Below, piece after piece: positions 8,439 through 17,768 of a stretch of 64,000 bases of DNA (its first letter is position 1; every line of letters starts with the position of its first letter). The notes beneath the pieces were generated by a model. The model was not told the DNA's origin. It saw only the letters and a list, made by a program, of their open reading frames with translations, and made no database searches. The translations under genes were made by a program, and so were the position numbers. The DNA comes from Clostridia bacterium (lineage in GTDB: Bacteria; Bacillota; Clostridia; RGIG6154). The stretch covers positions 1-64,000 of the forward strand of contig JAFQQW010000001.1 in NCBI GenBank assembly GCA_017410375.1, written 5' to 3'.

Positions 8439-8873
8439 TTGCTGATAGGTACCTATGAGCATAATATGGATGCGAAAAAACGTGTCATTATGCCTGCAAA
8501 GTTCAGGGAAGATATTGGCGACAAGTTCTACCTGACCGTGGGTTTTGACGGATGTATCCGTGGTTACAGCCAGGAAGAATGGGAAAAATACAAGTCCCGT
8601 TTTGACAGCTTGCCCGAGAGTAACGAAAACGCCAGAAAGATTCGCCGTGTGATTTTGGCGAACTCTTCCGAGTGCGAAGTGGACAAGCAGGGCAGAATCA
8701 TCATTCCTCCCAATCTTTTAAAGCATGCAAACCTGATAAAGGAAACAGTAATCATCGGCCAGTCCGCTTATATTGAAATCTGGGCGAAGGAAAACTGGAA
8801 TGTATATCAGCCGGAGGATGACGATATCAATCTGGAAGATTTAATCGGTTCTCTTTCGGAATTTGGCTTATAA
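8439..8873 (+). CDS. mraZ: Transcriptional regulator MraZ
   Basis: The 144-residue protein belongs to the MraZ/AbrB-fold family: two tandem domains that assemble into a ring and bind the operator of the division and cell wall cluster. The opening LIGTYEHNMDAKKRVIMPAKFR and the second-half KQGRIIIPPNLL are the paired DxKGR/R-IPPxL signatures. TTG at 8439 is chosen because GGAAAGGTGG lies 8-10 bases upstream and because the family normally starts with M-(F/L)-x-G-x-Y; GTG codons at 8427 and 8430 overlap the binding site. It is the first gene of the dcw operon. Confidence 0.93.
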   Translation: MLIGTYEHNMDAKKRVIMPAKFREDIGDKFYLTVGFDGCIRGYSQEEWEKYKSRFDSLPESNENARKIRRVILANSSECEVDKQGRIIIPPNLLKHANLIKETVIIGQSAYIEIWAKENWNVYQPEDDDINLEDLIGSLSEFGL

Positions 8874-8874
8874 T

Positions 8875-9807
8875 ATGGAATTTAAGCATGTATCGGTTTT
8901 GCTTGAAGAGAGTTTAGAGGCGCTAGCCTTAAACCAAGTTGGGATATATGTGGACGGGACTCTGGGAGGAGCGGGACACTCCTTCCAGATCCTCAGTCGC
9001 ACCAAAGAGGCAAAGCTGATTGGCATTGACAGAGATGATGAGGCACTGACAGCAGCAGGAAAGCGGCTATCAGTTTTTTCTGACCGTACATATTTAAAGA
9101 AGGGAAACTTCTGTGATGTGAAGCGGTTGGTGGCGGAATGCGGATTTTCGTCCATCAACGGCGGACTTTTGGATCTTGGTGTTTCCAGCTATCAGTTGGA
9201 CAACGGTGACAGAGGGTTTTCCTATAACCATGACGCAAAGCTTGACATGCGTATGGACCAAAGCGGTGGTATGACGGCTTATGATGTGGTTAACACCTAT
9301 TCAAAGGAACAGCTTACAAAAGTGTTCCGGGATTATGGTGAAGAAAAGTTTGCATCGCAGATTGCGCAGAAAATCGTGCAGGCAAGGGAAACGGCACCGG
9401 TGGAAACGACTTTTCAGTTGGTAGAGCTTATCAAGCTCGGTATTCCTGCCAAGAACCGCAGAGAAGGCGGACATCCTGCAAAGCGGGTATTTCAGGCAAT
9501 CCGTATTGAGGTAAACAACGAACTGGGCATTTTACGGGATGCTGTAAATGATTTTTTTGACTTATTAGAGCCGGGCGGAAGACTGGCAATTATCACTTTC
9601 CATTCATTGGAGGATAGAATTGTAAAAACTGCGTTTAACGATTTTTGCAAAGGCTGTACCTGCCCGCCGGATTTTCCCATTTGCGTTTGCGGAAATAAAC
9701 CGAAAGGCAAACTGGTGTTTAAAAAACCCATAACCGCATCCGAAGAAGAATTGGAATACAACAGTCGCTCTTCCTGCGCAAAGCTCAGAGCGATAGAAAA
9801 ATTATAA
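8875..9807 (+). CDS. rsmH: 16S rRNA (cytosine1402-N4)-methyltransferase
   Basis: This 310-residue protein methylates the N4 position of C1402 in 16S rRNA using S-adenosylmethionine. The SAM-binding loop is VDGTLGGAGHS near residues 25-35, followed by LDLGVSSYQLD and the RVFQAIRIEVNNEL and ITFHSLEDR segments typical of the family. The ATG at 8875 lies one base after the mraZ stop; an upstream TTG at 8863 would overlap mraZ. Position right after mraZ is the usual dcw order. Confidence 0.95.
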   Translation: MEFKHVSVLLEESLEALALNQVGIYVDGTLGGAGHSFQILSRTKEAKLIGIDRDDEALTAAGKRLSVFSDRTYLKKGNFCDVKRLVAECGFSSINGGLLDLGVSSYQLDNGDRGFSYNHDAKLDMRMDQSGGMTAYDVVNTYSKEQLTKVFRDYGEEKFASQIAQKIVQARETAPVETTFQLVELIKLGIPAKNRREGGHPAKRVFQAIRIEVNNELGILRDAVNDFFDLLEPGGRLAIITFHSLEDRIVKTAFNDFCKGCTCPPDFPICVCGNKPKGKLVFKKPITASEEELEYNSRSSCAKLRAIEKL

Positions 9808-9827
9808 ATAAAGAAAGGAATGCTTAC

Positions 9828-10325
9828 ATGTCTACAAGATACGCAAGCCAGTACGAATATTATTCTGCAACAAGTACGGTCGCAAAGCCGTATTCAATTC
9901 CCGTACCGCAAGAAACGGTGGGTGCAAGAACCGACAGCCGTACCCGTACAAGAGTAAGGGAAAAAAGTAAAATCAATATCAACAGCATTCTGGGGATTGT
10001 TTTCATTGCGGTGGTATTCCTTATGGTTTTCCGTTTTACGGCAATGAATGAGATTAATTCTAACAATGAAAAGCTTGCGGGACAGCTTAAGGAAGTATCT
10101 GCAAGAACAGACATGGCAAGAATTGCTTTAGACCGCACCACAGACTTAAATTATGTGGAATCGGTAGCCAAAAGCGAGCTTAGCATGGACTTTCCGCAGA
10201 GCCATCAGGTTATCAGCGTATCGCTGAGCTATCCGGACAAGGTGGTTGTTGCAGAAGCAGGGCAGGACGGAATGTGGCAGAGAATCGGAGATTTCTTTAG
10301 CGGCATCTGGGAATACTTAGCATAA
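9828..10325 (+). CDS. ftsL: FtsL-like division protein
   Basis: The 165-residue bitopic membrane protein has a basic cytosolic N-terminus (about 48 residues), one transmembrane helix near residues 50-72 (ILGIVFIAVVFLMVF) and a short extracytoplasmic coiled-coil-like stretch. Position between rsmH and the class B penicillin-binding protein gene marks it as FtsL, which with FtsQ/DivIB and FtsB/DivIC activates septal peptidoglycan synthesis. Sequence conservation in FtsL is low, so topology and context carry the call. AAAGGAATG precedes the ATG. Confidence 0.75.
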   Translation: MSTRYASQYEYYSATSTVAKPYSIPVPQETVGARTDSRTRTRVREKSKININSILGIVFIAVVFLMVFRFTAMNEINSNNEKLAGQLKEVSARTDMARIALDRTTDLNYVESVAKSELSMDFPQSHQVISVSLSYPDKVVVAEAGQDGMWQRIGDFFSGIWEYLA

Positions 10326-10361
10326 AAGTTTACTATATATTAACGAAGTGAATGATGGAAG

Positions 10362-10387
10362 GGTACATAGAGCATGTACCTTTTTTT
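10362..10387 (+). terminator. Terminator-like hairpin inside the dcw operon
   Basis: GGTACAT-AGAGC-ATGTACC is followed directly by seven T residues. It lies between ftsL and the PBP gene and would reduce read-through unless ignored or regulated. Confidence 0.65.
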
Positions 10388-10456
10388 CCCTATTTATCTG
10401 TAATTTTTAGAGACGGAAAAACAGGGTGTTTTTTGCGTCCGGAAAAGGAGTGTAAC

Positions 10457-12649
10457 ATGAAGACAGCCGGTAAACAAGTTCGAACCAGAATGTTAGTGTT
10501 TTTGTATATTGTAATCGCTTGCTGTGCAGTTTTGGTTTTGCGCACAGGCTGGATTCAGTTTGTGGAGGGCGATACGCTTGAAGCAAAGGCGATACAGCAG
10601 CAAACCAGTGATAAAATTGTAAATCCCAAGCGCGGTACCATTTATGACCGTAACATGAAGGCTCTGGCGGTCAGCGCATCGGTAAAAACCATAAGTGCAA
10701 ATCCAAATGCAATCCGCAAGGACCGTCTGGAAAATATTGTGGCGGTGCATTTGTCACGGATTTTAGAAATGGAATACGAGGACGTTGCGGAAATTCTGGC
10801 AAGAAATTCTACCTATGAATTTATCAAGCGAAAGGTTGAAATCGACCAGTATCAGGAGATTGAAAAGCTGATTGCAGATGAGGTTATTGCAGGGATTGAT
10901 TTGGTGGAAGACTCTAAGCGTTATTATCCGTACAACAATTTTGCTTCTCACGTTATCGGCTTTACAGGTACCGACAATCAGGGACTTGCGGGAATTGAGC
11001 TGGCGTATGATGACGAGCTTAAGGGTATTTCCGGGCGAATTGTTTCGGCACGCAACGCAGTGGGCGGTAATATGCCCTTTGATTATGAGAAATTCTACAC
11101 CTCGGAGGATGGCTACAATGTAGTACTGACCTTAGACGAGGTTATTCAGCATTATGCGGAAAGCCATCTGGAGGCGGCGGTAGCAGACAATCAGCTGGCA
11201 AACGGTGCGGCAGCAATCGTCATGGATGTAAAAACAGGTGAAATTCTTGCCATGACTACCAAGCCCGACTTTAATCTGAATCAGCCCTTCACGTTGGTGG
11301 ATGCAGATATAAAAAATGATCTGGAAGCCATTGAAGAGGACGAAGAAAGAAATGTAAAAACCTCCGAAGCATTGCAAAAAATGTGGCGTAACAAGGCTGT
11401 GAGTGATATGTATGAGCCCGGCTCTGTGTTCAAAATCTTCACGGCAGCTATTGCGCTGGAGGAAAATCTTATACGGGACAATGATATGTTCACATGCTCC
11501 GGTGTTCGGCGTGTGGCAACACATAACATTCATTGCTGGAAAACCAACGGACACGGCACGCAGACCTTTGCGGATGCCATTAAAAACTCATGCAACCCGG
11601 CGTTTATGGAAATCGGTGACCGGATAGGTGCAGACAATTTCATTAAATATGTAAACGGATTTAACCTGGTGCATCCGACAGGCATTGATTTGCCCGGTGA
11701 GGCAGAAGGCCTGTTTTTCTCCCGTAAAAACATGGGGATTGCAGAAATTGCGACCTCTTCGTTCGGGCAGGGCTTCCAGGTGACTCCCGTGCAGATGATT
11801 TCGGCAATTGCTGCCGTGGCAAACGGCGGAAAATATATGAAGCCGCATATGGTTAAAGCTTTAACCGACGGCGACGGAAGAGTGGTTCAGCAAATTGAGC
11901 CTGAATTTGTAAAACAGATTATCTCGGAAGAAACGGCAGGTAAGCTTTGCACCTATTTAGAGTCGGTAGTATCCGAAGGCTCGGGTAAAAATGCTTATGT
12001 GCAGGGTTTCCGCGTAGCAGGTAAAACGGGAACATCTGAAAAAACACCCCGAAATCAGGGTAAATACATCGCTTCCTTCGGCGGGTTTGCGCCTGCGGAC
12101 GATCCGCAGATTGCGGTACTCGTTATGCTGGATGAACCCATGGGCGGTCAGTATTACGGCGGTACCATCGCGGCACCTGTTGTAGGACACATTATGAATG
12201 ACGTTCTGCGTTATCTGAACGTAGAACCACGCCTGAATGTGGAAGAAGCGAAGAATGTGGATGTAAGTGTGCCGGATGTAGTTGGTAAATCGGTTTCTGA
12301 AGCCATTTCTGTGGTGCAGGAGGCAGGCTTTACCTATTCGGTCAAGGGTAGCGGTGACAAGGTTAAGACACAAGTACCCAGCAGTACGGCAAGACTGCCC
12401 GAAGGCTCAACAATTGTACTGTATACCGAAGAGGAACCTGCTGAAAGCATCGTGGTGCCTAATGTAAGCGGTATGACACCTGAGCAGGCAAATCTTGCGA
12501 TTGTAGGCAGCGGATTAAATATGAAACTTACCGGCAACATTACAGGTCAGGGTGATTCGGTTGTAGTCAGCCAGGAGCCTGCAGCAGGTACACAGGTACA
12601 AAAGGGTACAGTTGTTTATGTAGAAATCAGACACTTGGATGTAGAATAA
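10457..12649 (+). CDS. Class B penicillin-binding protein with PASTA domains (FtsI/SpoVD type)
   Basis: This 730-residue DD-transpeptidase cross-links septal peptidoglycan. A transmembrane helix at about residues 12-32 is followed by the class B dimerisation domain and the transpeptidase domain. The active-site serine is S323 in SVFK, and the KTG triad is at K523 (AGKTGTSEKT). Two PASTA domains close the protein (VPDVVGKS and VPNVSGMT starts). PASTA domains occur in both division PBPs and SpoVD, so a vegetative versus sporulation role cannot be settled here; the dcw position favours division. ATG at 10457 has AAAAGGAG 8 bases upstream; the longer frame would cross the preceding hairpin. Confidence 0.9.
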   Translation: MKTAGKQVRTRMLVFLYIVIACCAVLVLRTGWIQFVEGDTLEAKAIQQQTSDKIVNPKRGTIYDRNMKALAVSASVKTISANPNAIRKDRLENIVAVHLSRILEMEYEDVAEILARNSTYEFIKRKVEIDQYQEIEKLIADEVIAGIDLVEDSKRYYPYNNFASHVIGFTGTDNQGLAGIELAYDDELKGISGRIVSARNAVGGNMPFDYEKFYTSEDGYNVVLTLDEVIQHYAESHLEAAVADNQLANGAAAIVMDVKTGEILAMTTKPDFNLNQPFTLVDADIKNDLEAIEEDEERNVKTSEALQKMWRNKAVSDMYEPGSVFKIFTAAIALEENLIRDNDMFTCSGVRRVATHNIHCWKTNGHGTQTFADAIKNSCNPAFMEIGDRIGADNFIKYVNGFNLVHPTGIDLPGEAEGLFFSRKNMGIAEIATSSFGQGFQVTPVQMISAIAAVANGGKYMKPHMVKALTDGDGRVVQQIEPEFVKQIISEETAGKLCTYLESVVSEGSGKNAYVQGFRVAGKTGTSEKTPRNQGKYIASFGGFAPADDPQIAVLVMLDEPMGGQYYGGTIAAPVVGHIMNDVLRYLNVEPRLNVEEAKNVDVSVPDVVGKSVSEAISVVQEAGFTYSVKGSGDKVKTQVPSSTARLPEGSTIVLYTEEEPAESIVVPNVSGMTPEQANLAIVGSGLNMKLTGNITGQGDSVVVSQEPAAGTQVQKGTVVYVEIRHLDVE

Positions 12650-12668
12650 ACGAAAGAGGGTGTGCAGA

Positions 12669-14090
12669 TTGAAAATAGAAAAAATTCTGGAAGGCATTGC
12701 GTATCAGGGAGACGGAAGCGTTGAGGTTACACATATCGAGTCGGACTCCCGTAAGGTTACGGAGGGCTGTTTGTTTGTATGCGTAAAGGGGTATGAAACA
12801 GACGGTCATAAGTATGCTAAAATGGCGGAGGAAAAAGGTGCTGCGGCAATATTGGCACAGGACGAAATCTCTGTTTCCTGCCCGGTTATTTATGTAAAGG
12901 ACTCCAGAAGAGCATTGGCACACGCATGTAATTTATTCCACGGCAAGCCCTCGGAAAAGTTTACTTTAATCGGTATCACGGGTACCAACGGAAAAACCAC
13001 AACCACCTTTTTAATCAAGCAGATTTTAGAATATGCGGGACAAAAGGTTGGTTTGATCGGAACCAATCAGAACATGATTGGTGACGAAATTATTGAAACG
13101 TCCAGAACCACCCCGGATTCTTTTGAATTGCAGGCTTTGTTTGCGAGAATGGCGGAGGCAAAGGTGGATACGGTTGTGATGGAGGTTTCCTCCCACGCGC
13201 TGTATTTAGACCGGGTATACGGCTGTGATTTTGATGTGGGTGTATTTACAAATCTTACGCAGGATCATCTGGATTTCCACAAAACCATGGAGAATTATGC
13301 AGAGGCAAAAGCTATTTTGTTCTCCCGCTGTAAAAAAGGCGTGGTGAACATGGATGACAAATGGTCTTCTGTAATGCTCGGCGGCAGCTGCGCGTATACC
13401 GGCTACTCTGTCGAAAAAGAGTCTGCGCTTCATGCAACCCATATATGCTTAAATCAGGAGAATGTTACGTTTAATATCGGAGAAGTTCCTTTTGTTCTGG
13501 GCATTCCGGGAAAATTCTCGGTATATAATGCATTAAGTGCAATCGGCGCGACCGCAAGTCTTGGCTTAGAGCTTCCCTTTATTGCAGAGGCATTAAAACA
13601 TGCAAAGGGCGTAAAGGGACGTGCTGAAGTGGTGGACCTCGGTTTCGACTTTACGGTATTGATTGACTATGCACATACTCCGGACGGTCTGGAAAATATT
13701 TTAAAAACCGCCAAGGGCTTTGCAAAGGGCAGAGTGATTGCGCTGTTTGGCTGTGGTGGTGACCGTGACGCAACCAAGCGTCCCATTATGGGCGACATTG
13801 CAACCACACTTGCAGATTATGCGATTGTAACTTCGGATAATCCCCGTACAGAAGACCCCGATCTGATTATTGAAGATGTGGTAAAGGGTATTAAGAGCGA
13901 TAACTACTGTGTATTTGCAGACAGACGGGAGGCAATTGTGCATGCACTCCAAATTGCAAAAAAGGACGATGTGATTGTTCTTGCAGGTAAGGGTCATGAG
14001 GATTATCAGGTTATCGGAAAAGAAAAAGTACATTTCGATGAAACCGAAATTTTAACAGAGATTCGGGACAAAATGAGTAGAGGAGAATAA
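12669..14090 (+). CDS. murE: UDP-MurNAc-tripeptide ligase, meso-DAP type
   Basis: The 473-residue ligase adds the third amino acid to UDP-MurNAc-L-Ala-D-Glu using ATP. The P-loop is GTNGKTTTT, and HTPDGLEN and GCGGDRDATKRP belong to the central and C-terminal domains. The residue-selecting motif reads DNPRTEDP; DNPR is the signature of meso-diaminopimelate-adding MurE, so the wall should be DAP type. The start is taken as TTG at 12669, eight bases after AAAGAGGGTG; GTG at 12660 overlaps that site. It follows the PBP gene closely and precedes murF by two bases. Confidence 0.94.
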   Translation: MKIEKILEGIAYQGDGSVEVTHIESDSRKVTEGCLFVCVKGYETDGHKYAKMAEEKGAAAILAQDEISVSCPVIYVKDSRRALAHACNLFHGKPSEKFTLIGITGTNGKTTTTFLIKQILEYAGQKVGLIGTNQNMIGDEIIETSRTTPDSFELQALFARMAEAKVDTVVMEVSSHALYLDRVYGCDFDVGVFTNLTQDHLDFHKTMENYAEAKAILFSRCKKGVVNMDDKWSSVMLGGSCAYTGYSVEKESALHATHICLNQENVTFNIGEVPFVLGIPGKFSVYNALSAIGATASLGLELPFIAEALKHAKGVKGRAEVVDLGFDFTVLIDYAHTPDGLENILKTAKGFAKGRVIALFGCGGDRDATKRPIMGDIATTLADYAIVTSDNPRTEDPDLIIEDVVKGIKSDNYCVFADRREAIVHALQIAKKDDVIVLAGKGHEDYQVIGKEKVHFDETEILTEIRDKMSRGE

Positions 14091-14092
14091 AG

Positions 14093-15466
14093 ATGGAAAT
14101 GCTGACCTTGGCGGATATTGTCCGCGCTACCAAAGGGAAATTGTCCGGGGGAACACCGGAAACTGCAATTATAGATGTGAATACGGATTCCAGAGTGATT
14201 GGGGCAGGCATGCTTTTCGTTGCACTTTCGGGTGTGAATTTCGACGGACACAATTTCGTGCAGAGTGCTGCTGAGCAGGGAGCTGTTGCGGTGGTTGTGT
14301 CAAAAGATGTGGAAGTTAGCTGTGCAAAAATCATTGTTGAAGATACTTTGAAGGCTTTAGGTGACATTGCAACCTTTTACAGAAGCCGTTTCAAAATTCC
14401 GTTCGTGGGTGTGACCGGCAGTGTGGGAAAAACCACCACAAAGGATATGATTGCCTGGGTACTGGACTCTAAATACAATCTTTTGAAAACCAAAGGCAAT
14501 TTCAACAATCAGATTGGTCTCCCGCTGACGCTTTTGCGACTGGAGAGGGATAATGAGATTGGCGTAACCGAAATGGGTATGTCGGGCTTTGGTGAAATTG
14601 ATGCGCTGGCATCTATGGTAAAGCCGGATACCGGGGTGTTTACCAATATCGGTATGTCCCACATTGAAAAACTCGGGTCGAGGGAAAACATCTGCAAGGC
14701 AAAGCTGGAAATGCTTTCTCATATCCGCCCCGGCGGAAACGTGATTTATTGCGGGGACGATGATATGCTCTGGAGTGAGCGCATGCGTTTTAACGCTTTC
14801 AATTCCTTTTCTTACGGTATTGTGAATGAGGAATGCGATGTGCGTGCGGTAGATATTGCATACGATTCCTCGGGGACTGCGTTTACACTGGTACACGGGG
14901 ATGTATCCGTTCGGGTATGTATTCCGGTGTTTGGGGAGCATAATGTAAAAAACGCGATGGCTGCTTATCTTGTGGGTGTTTGCTATGGTGTTTCTGCTTC
15001 GGAATATGCTGAAGCGGTTGCAACCTTTGAACCCGGGAAAATGCGTCAGAACATTTTGGAGGTTAATGGTGTAACGGTCATCAATGACTGCTACAATGCA
15101 AGCCCGTCATCGGTGCAGGCAGGTCTTAAAATTTTAAATCAGATTGACAAAAACAGACGAAAAGTTGCTGTGCTTGGTGATATGCTTGAAATGGGTGATT
15201 TTGCATCTGCATCTCATGAGCTGGTGGGCGGCTATGTGGTGGAAAACAATGTGGATATTCTGGTGACTGTCGGAAAAGACAGCTTAAATATTGTGCAAGG
15301 CGCAATCCGTAAAGGCATGAAGGAAGAAAATACACGCAATTTTGAAACAAATGAGCAGGTTATAGAATATTTAGATTCCATTGTGCGTACAGGAGACATT
15401 GTGTTGGTTAAGGCGTCCCGCGGTATGAAGCTGGAGACGGTTGTTGAGCATTTGATTCGGTTTTAA
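14093..15466 (+). CDS. murF: UDP-MurNAc-tripeptide:D-Ala-D-Ala ligase
   Basis: The 457-residue enzyme joins D-Ala-D-Ala to the UDP-MurNAc tripeptide. Its P-loop is GSVGKTTTKDM near residue 108; KGNFNNQIGLPLTLL and NDCYNASPSSVQAGL are strong MurF signatures. It starts two bases after murE with AGAGGAG as the binding site, so the two are probably translationally coupled. Length is normal. Cytosolic, soluble peptidoglycan precursor step just before the membrane step of MraY. Confidence 0.95.
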   Translation: MEMLTLADIVRATKGKLSGGTPETAIIDVNTDSRVIGAGMLFVALSGVNFDGHNFVQSAAEQGAVAVVVSKDVEVSCAKIIVEDTLKALGDIATFYRSRFKIPFVGVTGSVGKTTTKDMIAWVLDSKYNLLKTKGNFNNQIGLPLTLLRLERDNEIGVTEMGMSGFGEIDALASMVKPDTGVFTNIGMSHIEKLGSRENICKAKLEMLSHIRPGGNVIYCGDDDMLWSERMRFNAFNSFSYGIVNEECDVRAVDIAYDSSGTAFTLVHGDVSVRVCIPVFGEHNVKNAMAAYLVGVCYGVSASEYAEAVATFEPGKMRQNILEVNGVTVINDCYNASPSSVQAGLKILNQIDKNRRKVAVLGDMLEMGDFASASHELVGGYVVENNVDILVTVGKDSLNIVQGAIRKGMKEENTRNFETNEQVIEYLDSIVRTGDIVLVKASRGMKLETVVEHLIRF

Positions 15467-15513
15467 ACCGCAGAAATAGTGGATCTTAAAAAAGATCGGA
15501 AACGGAGAAACAG

Positions 15514-16521
15514 ATGAGTGTGAGTATGATTTGGAATATGGGCCTTGAGGTACTGAAGGTGGTTTTTTCCGGCATGGAACCTGCTTTAATGGCATTTGGT
15601 GTGGCGTTTTTAATCTCGGTGATTTTGACACCGGTTTTGATTCCTGTTTTAAAACGCCTGAAATTCGGGCAGACCATCCGCGAAATCGGACCGAGCTGGC
15701 ATCAGAAGAAAAACGGAACACCCACCATGGGCGGTATCGGGTTTCTGGTGGCGGCAGTTGCGGCAACGTTGGTTTTTTCGAAATTTGACCCCAAAGCGAT
15801 TTTAGGTGTGATTGCAGTAGTTGCTTTCGGCATCATCGGCTTTGTGGATGATTTCATCAAGGTTGTCCTGAAAAGAAACCTCGGACTTACTGAAGTGGAA
15901 AAGCTGATTCTGCAGGTTGTGGCTTCGGTCGGCTTTTTGATTGCGGCATATCTTTTGGGTATGATTGACACAAAGCTTCACATCCCGTTTACCGACATTT
16001 CCATTCAGCTTTCCTGGTTCTATTTTCTGTTTGCGACCTTCTTTATAGTCGGTTTTGTCAACGCAGTAAATTTAACAGACGGTGTGGACGGTTTGGCGGG
16101 CAGTGTAACACTGTTGGTTGCGCTGTTCTTTATGCTGAGTGCGGGTAAAGCAGGAAATACCGGTGTTGCGGTGCTTTGTGCATCGGTAGCCGGTGGTGTT
16201 TTTGCATTCCTGTTCTATAATTTTAATCCCGCAAAAGTGTTTATGGGCGATACCGGCTCGCTGTTTTTAGGCGGTGTTGTTTCGGTTTCTGCCGTGCTGA
16301 TGCGCTGTGAACTGCTTTTGCTGTTGGTTGGTCTGATTTATCTGATTGAGGCTTTTTCGGTTATGATTCAGGTTGCCTACTTTAAAAAGACCGGCAAACG
16401 TGTATTTTTAATGACACCCATTCATCATCACTTTGAGAAGAAGGGCTGGAAAGAAAACAAGATTGTGATTGTATTTTCGCTTATTACTTTGCTTTGTTGC
16501 ATAGTTGCCTTTTTGGCATAA
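15514..16521 (+). CDS. mraY: Phospho-MurNAc-pentapeptide transferase
   Basis: This 335-residue, ten-helix membrane enzyme transfers phospho-MurNAc-pentapeptide to undecaprenyl phosphate to make lipid I. Key motifs are present in order: GTPTMGG, the GFVDDFIK aspartates, NLTDGVDGLAG, FMGDTGSLFLGG and the PIHHHFEKKGWKE loop. It lies 47 bases after murF; a small GATCTT-AAAA-AAGATC inverted repeat lies between, with GGAGAAACAG before the ATG. In many Clostridia murD follows mraY; here ftsW follows directly. Confidence 0.96.
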   Translation: MSVSMIWNMGLEVLKVVFSGMEPALMAFGVAFLISVILTPVLIPVLKRLKFGQTIREIGPSWHQKKNGTPTMGGIGFLVAAVAATLVFSKFDPKAILGVIAVVAFGIIGFVDDFIKVVLKRNLGLTEVEKLILQVVASVGFLIAAYLLGMIDTKLHIPFTDISIQLSWFYFLFATFFIVGFVNAVNLTDGVDGLAGSVTLLVALFFMLSAGKAGNTGVAVLCASVAGGVFAFLFYNFNPAKVFMGDTGSLFLGGVVSVSAVLMRCELLLLLVGLIYLIEAFSVMIQVAYFKKTGKRVFLMTPIHHHFEKKGWKENKIVIVFSLITLLCCIVAFLA

Positions 16522-16547
16522 AACTTTGAAGGGAGGCACATAACAAT

Positions 16548-17720
16548 TTGAAAAAAACAAAATTCCGTGTTTTTAACGGTGAAAAAGAAAAAAAGAAAAA
16601 TAAAGGACAGCCGGATGCGATATTGTTTAATGTGATTTTGGTTTTGCTTTGCTTCGGTCTGGTTATGTGTTTCTCGGCTTCAGCTCCCTCTGCCAATCAG
16701 AATATGGGGGACAGCTATTACTATTTCCGAAAACAGCTTACCGTTGCCATTGTCGGTTTTGTGGGTATGCTGATTGCCATGCGTTATGACTATCATAAGT
16801 TGGCGCAGAAATTACCTTTGTTTTTTTGGGTGACACTCGCATTGCTGGGTCTGGTGTTGTTGTTCCCGGAATATAACGGCGGTAAACGCTGGATTAATCT
16901 GGGTGTTTCCTTCCAGCCCTCCGAGCTTGCGAAATTTACCGTGATTTTATGGTTTGCATGTAAGCTGTCTGCGAAAAAACAAAAATGGAACAAACCCAAG
17001 GATCCCAAAACCTTTGTGAAATATTTCGTGCAGGATTTTGTACCGTATCTGGGCTTTTTGGCGATATTTGTGGTTCTGCTCATGCTTGAACCGCATTTCA
17101 GCTGTACCATTTTAATTTTTGCGGTTGGTATGGTGATGCTGTTTGTTGCAGGCATGAACTGGGGATATCTGGTTGCCATTGCGGCGCCGGTTCTGACGTT
17201 GGGTGTGTGGTTGGTTTCTTTCGGTTACAGAAGTGCCCGTATTGCAAGTTGGCTGGATCCCTTTGCCAATCCGCAGGGCGAAGGCTGGCAGATTATTCAG
17301 TCGTTGCTTGCCATCGGTTCGGGCGGTATGTTCGGTCTTGGTCTCGGACAGAGCCGTCAGAAGTTTTTATGGCTTCCCGAGCCTTATAATGACTTTATCT
17401 TTGCAGTGCTTTGCGAAGAGCTGGGCTTTGTGGGTGCGGTTTGCCTGATTGCACTTTTTGCCGTGCTGATCTGGCGTGGCATCTGCATCGCACAACGTGC
17501 ACCGGATTTGCTGGGCACACTTCTGGCTGTGGGCATTACTGCCTTAATGGCATTGCAGGTTGTAATTAATATCGCAGTTGTAACCGGTACCATCCCGGTA
17601 ACCGGTATGCCGCTCCCGTTCTTCTCCTCGGGTGGTACTGCGTTGATTTTCACAATGGCAGAAATGGGCGTACTGCTGAACATTTCTTGTCAGGGTAAGG
17701 CTGTGGCAGGCGATCGGTAA
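16548..17720 (+). CDS. ftsW: SEDS-family lipid II polymerase (FtsW/SpoVE)
   Basis: The 390-residue, ten-helix SEDS protein polymerises lipid II into glycan strands together with a class B PBP. The family's extended region GKRWINLG and the FAVLCEELGFVGA, GTIPVTGMPLPFFSSGGTA segments are clear. A basic cytosolic N-terminus of about 22 residues precedes the first helix. Start is TTG at 16548 behind GGGAGG. In Clostridia the dcw copy is often annotated spoVE; sequence alone does not separate the two. murG, usually next to this gene, is not present. Confidence 0.92.
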   Translation: MKKTKFRVFNGEKEKKKNKGQPDAILFNVILVLLCFGLVMCFSASAPSANQNMGDSYYYFRKQLTVAIVGFVGMLIAMRYDYHKLAQKLPLFFWVTLALLGLVLLFPEYNGGKRWINLGVSFQPSELAKFTVILWFACKLSAKKQKWNKPKDPKTFVKYFVQDFVPYLGFLAIFVVLLMLEPHFSCTILIFAVGMVMLFVAGMNWGYLVAIAAPVLTLGVWLVSFGYRSARIASWLDPFANPQGEGWQIIQSLLAIGSGGMFGLGLGQSRQKFLWLPEPYNDFIFAVLCEELGFVGAVCLIALFAVLIWRGICIAQRAPDLLGTLLAVGITALMALQVVINIAVVTGTIPVTGMPLPFFSSGGTALIFTMAEMGVLLNISCQGKAVAGDR

Positions 17721-17768
17721 CACTTTAAAAAATCCCGCATATTCTTGTAATATAAGGGGGATTTTCAG

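Noticed and set aside
14357-14941. 194-codon minus-strand frame
   Set aside because: It is a shadow of murF; the sense frame carries all MurF motifs.
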